Origin: Mesorhizobium loti R88b
Lineage (GTDB): Bacteria > Pseudomonadota > Alphaproteobacteria > Rhizobiales > Rhizobiaceae
Assembly: GCF_013170845.1 (NCBI RefSeq)
Contig: NZ_CP033367.1
Location: forward strand, 62,001-126,000
DNA length: 64,000 nucleotides
Direction: 5' to 3'
Shown here: piece after piece, positions 1 through 8,267 of the stretch
Position numbering within the stretch: position 1 is the stretch's first letter
Layout: every line of letters begins with the position of its first letter
Notes under the pieces: generated by a model
Database searches by the model: none
What the model saw: only the letters and a program-made list of their open reading frames with translations
What the model was told of the DNA's origin: nothing
Translations under genes and position numbers: made by a program

Positions 1-1590
1 CACCAGCCAGTTGCGGCCGGTCCAGGCGCGCAGTTTGGTCGTCAGCTCGTTGAGCAGCATCTTCGGCGCATCGGCGGTCAGGCCAACATCGATGCGGCCG
101 GGCTCGATGCGCACAAGTCGGATGCAGCTCTTGATCAGCACCTTGAAAGCGATGTCACGCTTGGCGTCGGCAAGCGCGACAATGTCGGCCAGCGATTTCA
201 AGGGTACCGGAGGCGCTTCCAATACAGGTTGCGGAGGGGCGACGAAAGCAGCCGGCGCTGGCGTGGCCTCGATCAGCCGCATGGTCTGCGCGCCGCCCGA
301 TCCGCCGGGCATGCGCGTCTGCGCCACCGCGCTGGTGCCATTGCCGGGGCCCGAGGGCGTTCCATTCGGGCGCGGCGCGCCATTTTGAACCGGTGTTGCC
401 CCCTCAAGGGATCGCAACGCCTCGTCCAGCGTCGGCAGGTCGGCGGCGTGCGCCAGCCGGATCAGCACCATTTCGGCGGCACTGACGGGCCGATTGGAGG
501 ATTGCACCTCGGGAATGCCCTTGAGCAGCATCTGCCAGGTCCGCGACAGCACGCGGACCGACAGCGCCCTGGCGAAATCGGCGCCGCGCTCTCGCTCGTC
601 CTGCGACAGCGAAGCGTCGTCCATGGCGGTCGGCACGAAACGCAGCCGGGTGACGAGATGGTTGAACTCGGCAAGATCGGTCAGCACCGCAGCCGGATCG
701 GCGCCGGTATCGTATTGCGTACGGAATTCGGCGAGTGCGGCTGCCACATCGCCCTTCATCACATGTTCAAACAGATCGACGATGCGGGCGCGGTCAGCAA
801 GGCCCAGCATGGCCCGCACCGCCTCGGCGCTGACGGAACCGGCGCCATGAGCGATCGCCTGGTCGAGGATGGAGAGCGAATCGCGAGCCGAGCCTTCCGC
901 CGCGCGCGCGATCATCGCCAGCGCGTCGTCGTCGACCGAAATGCCTTCCTTGGCCGAAATCGAAGAGAGATGCGCGACCAGCGCGCCGGCATCGATGCGC
1001 CGCAAATCAAAACGCTGACAGCGCGACAGGACGGTGATCGGAACCTTGCGGATCTCGGTGGTGGCGAAGATGAATTTCACATGCGGCGGCGGCTCCTCAA
1101 GCGTCTTCAGCAGACCGTTGAAGGCCTGCGTGGACAGCATGTGCACTTCGTCGATGATGTAGACCTTGTAACGGGCCGAGACCGGCGCGTAGCGCACGCG
1201 CTCGATGATGTCCCTGATATCGTCGATGCCGGTGTGCGAGGCGGCGTCCATCTCAATGACGTCGACATGGCGGCCTTCCATGATCGCCTGGCAATGCTCG
1301 CCGAGCACGGCGAGATCGACCGAGGGCTGGTCAACGGTCGAGGTCTTGTAGTTCAACGCCCGGGCCAGGATGCGCGCGGTGGTGGTCTTGCCGACACCGC
1401 GCACGCCGGTCAGCATCCAGGCCTGCGCGATGCGGCCGGTGGCGAAGGCGTTGGTGAGGGTGCGCACCATCGGCTCCTGGCCGACCAGCTCGGAGAAATT
1501 CGACGGACGGTATTTGCGCGCCAGGACGCGGTAGGCAGCGACCTTTCCATTCTCCAAGCTTTTTGGCCCCGAATTTCCGGCTTCGCTCAT
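1..1590 (-). CDS. dnaX: DNA polymerase III subunit gamma/tau, 3' end cut by window edge
   Basis: Clamp-loader ATPase that loads the sliding clamp during replication. The leftward frame begins at the ATG at 1588-1590 and is open for 530 codons to the window edge. Visible parts are a P-loop (GVRGVGKTT, residues 62-70), the Walker B DEVH (147-150), the LKTLEEPP segment and an SRC motif near residue 188. The zinc-binding cysteine cluster of E. coli DnaX, between the P-loop and the DAASH segment, is absent; only Cys100 remains there. As far as I recall this is usual in Rhizobiales. The C-terminal tau region is outside the window. All rightward frames here are antisense shadows. Confidence 0.97.
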   Translation of the reverse strand, partial: MSEAGNSGPKSLENGKVAAYRVLARKYRPSNFSELVGQEPMVRTLTNAFATGRIAQAWMLTGVRGVGKTTTARILARALNYKTSTVDQPSVDLAVLGEHCQAIMEGRHVDVIEMDAASHTGIDDIRDIIERVRYAPVSARYKVYIIDEVHMLSTQAFNGLLKTLEEPPPHVKFIFATTEIRKVPITVLSRCQRFDLRRIDAGALVAHLSSISAKEGISVDDDALAMIARAAEGSARDSLSILDQAIAHGAGSVSAEAVRAMLGLADRARIVDLFEHVMKGDVAAALAEFRTQYDTGADPAAVLTDLAEFNHLVTRLRFVPTAMDDASLSQDERERGADFARALSVRVLSRTWQMLLKGIPEVQSSNRPVSAAEMVLIRLAHAADLPTLDEALRSLEGATPVQNGAPRPNGTPSGPGNGTSAVAQTRMPGGSGGAQTMRLIEATPAPAAFVAPPQPVLEAPPVPLKSLADIVALADAKRDIAFKVLIKSCIRLVRIEPGRIDVGLTADAPKMLLNELTTKLRAWTGRNWLV

Positions 1591-1695
1591 TCGCCCGTTA
1601 AGCTCCAAAAGGCCGCGCCCAAAGGCGCCGATTCCTGCGCATAGTCTCGCCCGCGCTGCAATGCGTCGTCAATGTGGCGAGAAGGGCCGAAGAGG

Positions 1696-1793
1696 TGGGA
1701 GGCTGGAACAATGACCCGTTCCGGGCTCGTTAGGGCTGCTTCCTTCCGGACCTGACCCGGTTGGCGAGTGGATCGTCCACCACCAACCTCCCG
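1696..1793 (-). ncRNA. ffs: 4.5S signal recognition particle RNA
   Basis: Small bacterial SRP RNA that binds Ffh and targets nascent membrane proteins. The leftward strand carries the diagnostic tetraloop/internal-loop core GGTCAGGTCCGGAAGGAAGC (about 1736-1755). The distal ends can pair: GGGAGGTTGG near 1793 with CCAGCCTCCC near 1700. Length is about 98 nt; the exact ends are estimated from the pairing. It fills the gap between dnaX and the HIT gene, where I see no protein gene. Confidence 0.93.
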
Positions 1794-1934
1794 CAGTCCA
1801 TATCGGCAATTGCGCGATGAAATGCAAGTGCGCAGGCAAATTGGCGCCATCTCACGAGAGATTCGCTTGCAGCCCCGATGCAGCCGCTCTAGCGTTCATG
1901 GTTTGAGGAAACCAAGAAAAGCAAGGAAACGCCG

Positions 1935-2354
1935 ATGCTGCCGGGCCTGAAGGCCGGATTCACGCTGGATGCCCGGCTGGAGGCGGACAGCGAGCAGTTG
2001 ATGTGGCTTGGGCTATGCGAATTGCGGGTGATGAATGACCGCCGCTGGCCATGGCTGCTTTTGGTACCACAGCGGCCGGGCGCGGAGGAAGTTCACGAGA
2101 TGACGCCGCTCGACCAGGCCATGCTGACCTTCGAGACCAATATGGTGGCGCAGGCGCTGAAGAAAGTGAGCGGTTGCACCAAGATCAACACCGGCGCGCT
2201 CGGCAACATCGTGCGCCAATTGCATATCCATATCATCGCACGGTCCGAAGGCGATCCCGGCTGGCCCGGCCCGGTGTGGGGGCACGGCCTGCGCGAGCCC
2301 TATCAGCGTTCCGACCTGCGCCGGTTTGCCGAAACGGTAAGGGCGGCGCTATAA
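1935..2354 (+). CDS. HIT family protein
   Basis: Histidine-triad nucleotide-binding or hydrolase-like protein of 139 residues. The triad reads Q95-L-H97-I-H99-I-I, so the first His of the classical HxHxH is Gln, while the catalytic-position His99 is kept. A DPGWPGPVWG stretch follows, a feature of a proteobacterial HIT subgroup. The ATG at 1935 follows an AAGGAAA ribosome binding site. The substrate cannot be read from sequence. The gene lies just downstream of the SRP RNA on the opposite strand and upstream of nudC on the same strand. Confidence 0.9.
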   Translation: MLPGLKAGFTLDARLEADSEQLMWLGLCELRVMNDRRWPWLLLVPQRPGAEEVHEMTPLDQAMLTFETNMVAQALKKVSGCTKINTGALGNIVRQLHIHIIARSEGDPGWPGPVWGHGLREPYQRSDLRRFAETVRAAL

Positions 2355-2424
2355 GCCTTCCCCGTATTCATCCTGAAAACATGTTCATCCCCAGGCATGT
2401 CCATCCCAAAGCACCAGAGTCCGC

Positions 2425-3369
2425 ATGAGCTTTAGCCTGTTTGACGCGCCTTTGCGCGAACCGAGCCAGTTCGTCGGCTTTGCCGGCAACACGATCGACC
2501 GCCAATCCGAGAACCGCGCCGACGATTCGGTAGACAAGGTGCTGACCGATCCGACGACCCGTCTGCTGTTGATGAATGGCGGCCGGCTCCACCTGAAGCT
2601 CGGCGGTGGCGGCAGTCTCGACCCCTGGTTCAGCGTCGCCGAGAGTGAGCCCTTCAGGCCATCCTTCGCCCAGGGCGTCCTACTCGGCTTTTCCGAGCAG
2701 GGACCGGTGCTGGCGATGCCCGTCGGAATCGACGCCGAACAGCTGCCCGAGACCGTCAAGGCGATCGACTACCGGTCGGTCTACATGCAAGGGCTGATCG
2801 ACGAAGCGGCCGCCGGCGCGATGGCGCAAGGCGCCGCCCTGCTCGCCTGGCATGCCAGCCATCGTTTCTGCAGCAAATGCGGCACCGAATCCCAAATGCG
2901 GGCCGGCGGCTACAAGCGGCATTGCCCGAATTGCGGCACCGAGCATTTCCCGCGCACCGACCCGGTGGCGATCATGCTGACGGCGACGCGGGAGAAATGC
3001 CTGCTCGGGCGTGGCCGGCATTTCGCGCCGGGCATGTATTCGGCCCTTGCCGGCTTCATCGAACCGGGCGAGACGATCGAGGCGGCGGTGCGGCGCGAAA
3101 CGCTGGAAGAAGCCGGCATCAGGCTCGGCCGCGTCGTCTACCATGCCAGCCAGCCCTGGCCGTTCCCCTATTCGCTGATGATCGGCTGCTTCGGCGAGCC
3201 GCTCAACGAAGACATCCAGGCCGATCTCAACGAGTTGGAAGACTGCCGCTGGTTTGGCCGTGACGAGGTCCGCCTTATGCTGGCCCGGGAGCATGCCGAC
3301 AATCTGATCACGCCACCGAAAGGCGCCATCGCGCATCACCTGATCCGCGCCTGGGTCGACAGCGAATAG
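2425..3369 (+). CDS. nudC: NAD(+) diphosphatase (NADH pyrophosphatase)
   Basis: Nudix hydrolase that splits NAD(H) into NMN(H) and AMP; related enzymes also remove NAD caps from RNA. Of 314 residues, the N-terminal domain is followed by a zinc ribbon (C149, C152, C167, C170). The Nudix box runs from G210 to I232 with the REx2EE core, and the family signature SQPWPFPYS is at 242-250. All expected catalytic and metal-binding residues are present. It starts 70 bp after the HIT gene and is followed 10 bp later by a Dabb-domain gene, so the three are probably co-transcribed. Confidence 0.96.
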   Translation: MSFSLFDAPLREPSQFVGFAGNTIDRQSENRADDSVDKVLTDPTTRLLLMNGGRLHLKLGGGGSLDPWFSVAESEPFRPSFAQGVLLGFSEQGPVLAMPVGIDAEQLPETVKAIDYRSVYMQGLIDEAAAGAMAQGAALLAWHASHRFCSKCGTESQMRAGGYKRHCPNCGTEHFPRTDPVAIMLTATREKCLLGRGRHFAPGMYSALAGFIEPGETIEAAVRRETLEEAGIRLGRVVYHASQPWPFPYSLMIGCFGEPLNEDIQADLNELEDCRWFGRDEVRLMLAREHADNLITPPKGAIAHHLIRAWVDSE

Positions 3370-3379
3370 GAGCAGAAAA

Positions 3380-3682
3380 ATGATCCGTCACACCGTTGTG
3401 TTCACGTTGAAGCATCCACAGCAGTCCCTGGAGACGAAGCGGTTCCTCCACGATGCTCGGAAAATCCTTTCCGCGATCAAGGGCGTCACCCATTTCGAGC
3501 AACTGCGGCAGGTGAGCCCCAAGAACGACTATCAATTCGGCTTCTCGATGGAGTTCGCCGACCAAGCGGCCTACACCAGATACAACGACCATCCCGACCA
3601 CGTCGCCTTCGTGCGCGACCGCTGGGTGCCGGAAGTCGAGACATTTATGGAGATCGACTACGTGCCGCTCGGCTTTGGCTGA
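3380..3682 (+). CDS. Dabb (stress-responsive alpha/beta-barrel) domain protein
   Basis: 100-residue ferredoxin-like dimeric alpha/beta-barrel protein. It opens with the typical IRHTVVFTLK strand, has the central YQFGFSMEF strand, and ends with a YNDHPDHVAFV segment as in other Dabb proteins. The start at 3380 has an AGGAGCAG ribosome binding site. It follows nudC by 10 bp and converges on pheA. The biochemical function is not known; members range from stress proteins to cyclases. Confidence 0.85.
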   Translation: MIRHTVVFTLKHPQQSLETKRFLHDARKILSAIKGVTHFEQLRQVSPKNDYQFGFSMEFADQAAYTRYNDHPDHVAFVRDRWVPEVETFMEIDYVPLGFG

Positions 3683-3732
3683 AATTCAGGTGGGGCCGGC
3701 CTGCAAATGGCTGCCCTGAATTCAGGCCGCTG

Positions 3733-4596
3733 CTAATCCGCCACCTTCCACTGCTCGCGCGACTCGCTGGCGGGATAGACGCCCAAAATCCGCACTTCCT
3801 TTGAGAAGAAACGCAGCTCGTCCAGCGCAAGCTTGACCAGCGGATCGTCGGGATGGCCCTCTATGTCGGCGTAGAACAGCGTCGCCGTGAAAGCGCCCAG
3901 CTGGTAGCTCTCCAGCTTGGTCATGTTGATGCCATTGGTGGCGAAGCCGCCCATTGCCTTGTAGAGCGCGGCCGGCACGTTGCGGACGCGGAAGATGAAG
4001 GTGGTCATCATCTTGGCGTCGGCCGACGGCCGCTCGGCCCATTGCTTGTGCTTGGTCAGGACGACAAACCGGGTGACGTTGGAATCGGTGTCCTCGACAT
4101 TTTCCTCAATGATATCGAGCCCGTAGAGCGTCGCGGCCAGCGCCGGCGACAACGCGGCCATGGTGCGGTCCTTGACCTCGGAGACCATCTTGGCCGCACC
4201 CGCCGTGTCGCCGGCGACGATCGCCTTCCAGCCATTCTTGCGGATGTATTTGCGGCACTGGCCAAGCGCGTGGATGTGGCTGTGAACCGTCTTGATTTCC
4301 TCCCGCTTGACACCGGGCAGCACCATCAGCTGGAAATGGATGGGCAGGAAATACTCACCGACGATGTGCAGCTTCGATTCCGGCAGCAAATGATGGATGT
4401 CGGCGACGCGCCCGGCGATGGTGTTCTCGATCGGGATCATGGCGAGATCGGCCTTGCCGGTCTCGACCGCATTGAACGCGTCCTCGAAGGTCGGGCACGG
4501 CAACGGCTCCATCGAAGGATAGACATTGCGCGAGGCGGTGTCGGAATTGGCGCCCGGCTCACCCTGGAAGGATATTCTGTTGGTCTTTTCAGGCAT
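3733..4596 (-). CDS. pheA: Prephenate dehydratase
   Basis: Monofunctional enzyme converting prephenate to phenylpyruvate in phenylalanine synthesis; 287 residues. The periplasmic-binding-like catalytic domain spans about 6-185, with the TRF motif at 175-177 and the IENTIAG segment at 56-62. An ACT regulatory domain follows (about 197-280). The phenylalanine-binding motif, ESRP in many homologues, reads ESYQ at 229-232, so feedback control may differ. No chorismate mutase domain is present. It lies 26 bp downstream of kdsB on the same strand. Confidence 0.96.
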   Translation of the reverse strand: MPEKTNRISFQGEPGANSDTASRNVYPSMEPLPCPTFEDAFNAVETGKADLAMIPIENTIAGRVADIHHLLPESKLHIVGEYFLPIHFQLMVLPGVKREEIKTVHSHIHALGQCRKYIRKNGWKAIVAGDTAGAAKMVSEVKDRTMAALSPALAATLYGLDIIEENVEDTDSNVTRFVVLTKHKQWAERPSADAKMMTTFIFRVRNVPAALYKAMGGFATNGINMTKLESYQLGAFTATLFYADIEGHPDDPLVKLALDELRFFSKEVRILGVYPASESREQWKVAD

Positions 4597-4622
4597 GGGC
4601 CAGGTCTCGGTTCAAGGGTTTT

Positions 4623-5351
4623 TCAGTTTGCAAGAATGTTTCTGGCGCGCTCAAGGTCTTCCGGCGTGTCGACGCCAAGCGGCAGTGACTGGACGATCTC
4701 GGCGTCGATGCGCATGCCGGCTTCGAGCGCCCGCAGCTGCTCGAGCCGCTCGCGGCGTTCCAGCGGCGACGGCTTCAGCGCGACGAAGCGCTCCAGGGCG
4801 GCACGGCGATAGGCGTAGAGGCCGACGTGGTGATAGAGTGGCCCCTCACCCCAAGGTGCCGTGGCACGGGTGAAATAGAGCGCCCTCTGCCTGGTGGCCG
4901 ACAGCGGCGAACCGACGATCTTGACGACGTTCGGATTGGTCTTTTCCTCGTCGCGGACGATCTCGACGCCGAGCGTGGCGATATCCACGGCCTCGTCCTC
5001 GAAAGGCCTGAGGGAGGCCGCGATGATGCCGGGATCGATGGTCGGCAGGTCGCCCTGCACGTTGACGATCGTTTCGACCTTGCGCTGGGGATCAAGCGCG
5101 ACCAGCGCCTCGTGGATGCGGTCAGAACCCGATTCGTGATCGATCCGCGTCATCACCGCCTCGAAACCATGCGCGCGCACCGCTTCGGCGACGCTTTGCG
5201 TATCGGTCGCCACCACAACCCGGCCAAGGCCGGCCTCGGCCGCACGGCGCGCGACATGGACGATCATCGGCGCGCCGGTAATGTCGGCCAGCGGCTTGCC
5301 CGGCAGGCGGGTGGAGGCCATGCGGGCCGGGATCAGGATCAAGGTGGACAT
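4623..5351 (-). CDS. kdsB: 3-deoxy-manno-octulosonate cytidylyltransferase (CMP-KDO synthetase)
   Basis: Activates KDO with CTP for lipid A core synthesis in the cytoplasm. The start at 5351 gives 242 residues opening [20 protein letters not shown], the nucleotide-binding signature at the very N-terminus of family members. An upstream in-frame ATG at 5405 would add 18 residues that do not fit the family. The conserved NVQGDLP and [11 protein letters not shown] segments are present. It is probably co-transcribed with pheA and divergent from the cytochrome c gene. Confidence 0.95.
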   Translation of the reverse strand: MSTLILIPARMASTRLPGKPLADITGAPMIVHVARRAAEAGLGRVVVATDTQSVAEAVRAHGFEAVMTRIDHESGSDRIHEALVALDPQRKVETIVNVQGDLPTIDPGIIAASLRPFEDEAVDIATLGVEIVRDEEKTNPNVVKIVGSPLSATRQRALYFTRATAPWGEGPLYHHVGLYAYRRAALERFVALKPSPLERRERLEQLRALEAGMRIDAEIVQSLPLGVDTPEDLERARNILAN

Positions 5352-5545
5352 CGTTATGGCAAGGCATTCGAAAAGAGGACAAGGAAAAGTGGCAAAAGGT
5401 CTCACTGGAAGCGCCCTTATAGGTGTTGCAACGCCGCAGCAAAAGACCTAGTTTCCGCCCGATTTGACCGGCTCTGCAGGGCAGGTTTCGATACCGACGG
5501 ACGGAGTGGACGGATCAGTCCGCCGGAAAAGGGAGCAAGGGGCGA

Positions 5546-6226
5546 ATGGATTCCAACGAAGTCAACAAACTGCTCGCCGGATTGCTTGGAACCGTTTTCA
5601 TCGTCTTCTCGGTTGGCCTGGTGTCGGACGCGCTGTTTGCCTCGCCGGCCCCGGAAAAGCCCGGCTTCATCATAGAGGCCACGGAGCCAGCCGAGGGCGG
5701 CCCGGCCGCACCTGCCGCCGTAGCCAAGCCGATCGCCGACCGTCTGGCCACCGCCAATGTCGAACAGGGTGCTGCCGTCTTCAAGAAGTGTCAGGCCTGC
5801 CATTCCGGCGAAAAGGGCGGCCCCAACAAGGTCGGCCCGGACCTGTGGGACCTCGTCGACCGCCCCGTCGCCGAGCATGAAGGCTTCGCCTATTCGGCCG
5901 GAATGAAGGAGTTTTCCAAGGGCGGCACCGAGAAGTGGACCTACGACAACATCGACCACTTCATCACCTCGCCGAAGAAATTCGTGAAGGGCACGGCCAT
6001 GGGCTTCGCCGGCCTGCCCAAGGACGAGGACCGCGCCAACGTCATCGCCTATCTGCGCACGCTGTCCGACAATCCCAAGCCGCTGCCGGCACCGGGTGCC
6101 GCCGCGGACGCCTCCGCGCCCGCAAAGCCGGCCGACGCGGCTGCCCCGGCCAAGCCGGCTGACGCCGCAGCACCGGCCAAGCCTGCGGCTCCCGCAGCAC
6201 CAGCTCCTGCGGCTCCGGCCAAATAA
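5546..6226 (+). CDS. CycM-like membrane-anchored cytochrome c
   Basis: 226-residue class I c-type cytochrome. An uncleaved N-terminal membrane segment (about 9-31) anchors it. The haem site is C82-Q-A-C85-H86 and Met152 in KGTAMGF is the likely sixth ligand. The KVGPDLW segment resembles mitochondrial-type cytochromes. By analogy with Bradyrhizobium CycM it would carry electrons from bc1 to an aa3 oxidase. The C-terminus (about 183-226) is a low-complexity Ala/Pro/Lys tail of repeated PAKPADAA units, probably a periplasmic linker. AAGGGG lies just ahead of the ATG, and a strong terminator follows the gene. Confidence 0.93.
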   Translation: MDSNEVNKLLAGLLGTVFIVFSVGLVSDALFASPAPEKPGFIIEATEPAEGGPAAPAAVAKPIADRLATANVEQGAAVFKKCQACHSGEKGGPNKVGPDLWDLVDRPVAEHEGFAYSAGMKEFSKGGTEKWTYDNIDHFITSPKKFVKGTAMGFAGLPKDEDRANVIAYLRTLSDNPKPLPAPGAAADASAPAKPADAAAPAKPADAAAPAKPAAPAAPAPAAPAK

Positions 6227-6250
6227 TCAGATATCATCTCGATGATCTTG

Positions 6251-6278
6251 AAAAAGCCGGGTTCAGCCCGGCTTTTTT
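6251..6278 (+). terminator. Rho-independent terminator after cytochrome c gene
   Basis: GCCGGG-TTCAG-CCCGGC stem-loop flanked by AAAAA on the left and TTTTTT on the right, 25 bp after the stop codon. The A/T flanks make it potentially bidirectional. Confidence 0.9.
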
Positions 6279-6389
6279 GTTGCGAAAATGTGAGGTGCGG
6301 CGACAAAGCCGGCGCATTGCGGTTTTCACGAGCGCCAAATCATCTAGGATCGCCCCTCTGGATGATCTGGCACGCGAAGAGGATAGTGC

Positions 6390-8267
6390 ATGACGGTTGG
6401 CCGAACGCTTCTCAAGCCGCTGCTGGCGGCGGTCCTGCTGGCGGCGGGACTGCAGGCGACCCGGGCCGACGAGTGGCGGACGACCTCATCGCTGATCGGC
6501 GAGTCCAAATATGGCGACAGTTTTCAACACTACGACTACGTCAACCCGAACGCGCCCAAGGGCGGTACGCTGAATTCGGTCCTGCTCGGCACCTATGACA
6601 GCTTCAATCCCTATATCGTCCAGGGATCGCCGGCGGCGGGCCTCGTCGGCTTCGGTGGCGGCCTGCTCTACGACACGCTGATGGAGCAGGCGACCGATGA
6701 GGGCAGCACCAGCCACCCGCTGATTGCCGATGCCTACAAGTACCCGGCCGATTATTCCTCGGCGACCTACCGACTCGATCCGCGTGCAAAATGGCATGAC
6801 GGCCAGCCGATCACCGTCGACGACGTGATCTGGTCGTTCCAGGTGCTGAAGGCGAACAGCCCGCAATACAACCGCTATTTCGAGAACGTCACCGATGCGG
6901 TGGCCATCTCCGACCGCGAGGTCGAGTTCCATTTCAACCAGAAGGGTAACCGCGAGCTGCCTAAGATCATCGGCGACCTCGCCGTTCTGCCCAAGCACTG
7001 GTGGGAAGGCACCGACGCCAATGGCAAAAAGCGCGACATCACCAAGGGAACGCTGGAACCGCCGCTCGGCTCCGCCGCCTACAAGATCGCCGGCTTCAAG
7101 CCGGGCTCGGAAATCGTCTGGCAACGCGTGCCTGACTATTGGGCGGCCAAGCTGCCGGTGAAGATCGGCCGCGAGAATTTCGACACCCGCCGATACACCT
7201 ACATCCTTGACGACAATGCCGCCTGGCTGGCCTTCACCAAGGGCGGGCTGGAAGACATAAACCGCGAGTACAGCTCCCGCAAATGGGCGACGGCCTATAA
7301 TTTCCCGGCCATCCAAGCCGGCGACGTCATCAAGAAGGACTTCAAGACCCAGTCGCCACAGCCTATGCAGGGCTTTGTGCTCAACCAGCGAAAGCCGTTG
7401 TTCCAGGACCGGTTGGTCCGCGAGGCACTGACCATACCGTTTGATTTCGAGAGCATGAATCGCACTTTGTTCTTTGGCTTTAACACCCGCACATCGAGCT
7501 ATTTCCAGGGCACCGAACTGGCCTCCAGCGGGTTGCCGCAGGGCAAGGAATTGGAGATCCTGCAAAAGTATCGCGACAAGCTGCCGCCTGACCTCTTCAC
7601 ACAGGAGTTCAAGCTACCCGTCTACGATTCGCCGCAAGCGGAGCGAAAGTACCTGAAGCAGGCTGTCGATCTCTTCGCCAAGGCCGGATGGGTCATCAAG
7701 GGCGGCAAGATGGTCAATGCCAAGACCGGCGAACCGTTCAAGTTCGAGATCCTCGGCTGGAACGACACCGACCAGGTGATCGCCAGTCCCTACATCGCCA
7801 ATCTGCGCAAGATCGGTGTTGACGCCTCGTTGCGCATCATTGACCAGACGCAGTACATCAACCGCGTCAACCATTTCGACTTCGATGTCGTCACGGGTCT
7901 GTTCGGCCAGTCCGACTCGCCCGGCAACGAACAGCGCGATTTCTGGAGCTCGAAGGCCGCTGACGCGCCGGGTTCGCGCAATCTGATGGGCATCAAGGAT
8001 CCGACCGTCGATGCGCTGGTCGACCGCATCATCTTCGCCACCGACCGCGATGATCTCGTCGCCGCCACCCATGCACTCGACCGTGTGCTGCTGTGGAATT
8101 TTTACGTCGTGCCGCAGTATTATCGGTCGGCGGTCTGGCTGGCCTATTGGGACAAGTTCAAGTTCCCCGACAAGCAGCCCGCTTATGTCGGTGCCGACAT
8201 TGATTCCTGGTGGATCGACATCGACAAGGAGAAGGCGCTGGCGGCCAAATACAAGGGCGGCAATTGA
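6390..8267 (+). CDS. Periplasmic peptide-binding protein, family 5, YejA type (first copy)
   Basis: 625-residue solute-binding protein of the YejABEF (microcin C/oligopeptide) importer family. A signal peptide covers about 1-26, ending near LQATRA. Family landmarks are the HYDYVNPNAPKGG segment near the mature N-terminus, ARWHDG-like ARAKWHDGQPIT and the LGSAAYKI strand. It begins a five-gene operon; its stop overlaps the next start. It is a paralogue of the following gene and probably binds a different range of ligands. Confidence 0.94.
   Translation: MTVGRTLLKPLLAAVLLAAGLQATRADEWRTTSSLIGESKYGDSFQHYDYVNPNAPKGGTLNSVLLGTYDSFNPYIVQGSPAAGLVGFGGGLLYDTLMEQATDEGSTSHPLIADAYKYPADYSSATYRLDPRAKWHDGQPITVDDVIWSFQVLKANSPQYNRYFENVTDAVAISDREVEFHFNQKGNRELPKIIGDLAVLPKHWWEGTDANGKKRDITKGTLEPPLGSAAYKIAGFKPGSEIVWQRVPDYWAAKLPVKIGRENFDTRRYTYILDDNAAWLAFTKGGLEDINREYSSRKWATAYNFPAIQAGDVIKKDFKTQSPQPMQGFVLNQRKPLFQDRLVREALTIPFDFESMNRTLFFGFNTRTSSYFQGTELASSGLPQGKELEILQKYRDKLPPDLFTQEFKLPVYDSPQAERKYLKQAVDLFAKAGWVIKGGKMVNAKTGEPFKFEILGWNDTDQVIASPYIANLRKIGVDASLRIIDQTQYINRVNHFDFDVVTGLFGQSDSPGNEQRDFWSSKAADAPGSRNLMGIKDPTVDALVDRIIFATDRDDLVAATHALDRVLLWNFYVVPQYYRSAVWLAYWDKFKFPDKQPAYVGADIDSWWIDIDKEKALAAKYKGGN

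Noticed and set aside
229..1644. Long rightward open frame (471 codons) across the dnaX region
   Set aside because: It is antisense to dnaX, whose P-loop, DEVH and SRC motifs are unmistakable; the Arg/Gly/Asp-rich composition is typical of a GC-rich shadow frame.
6110..6226. PAKPADAA repeats at the end of the cytochrome c gene as a DNA repeat element
   Set aside because: The repeat is in frame, low complexity and at the protein C-terminus; it is best explained as a flexible tail.
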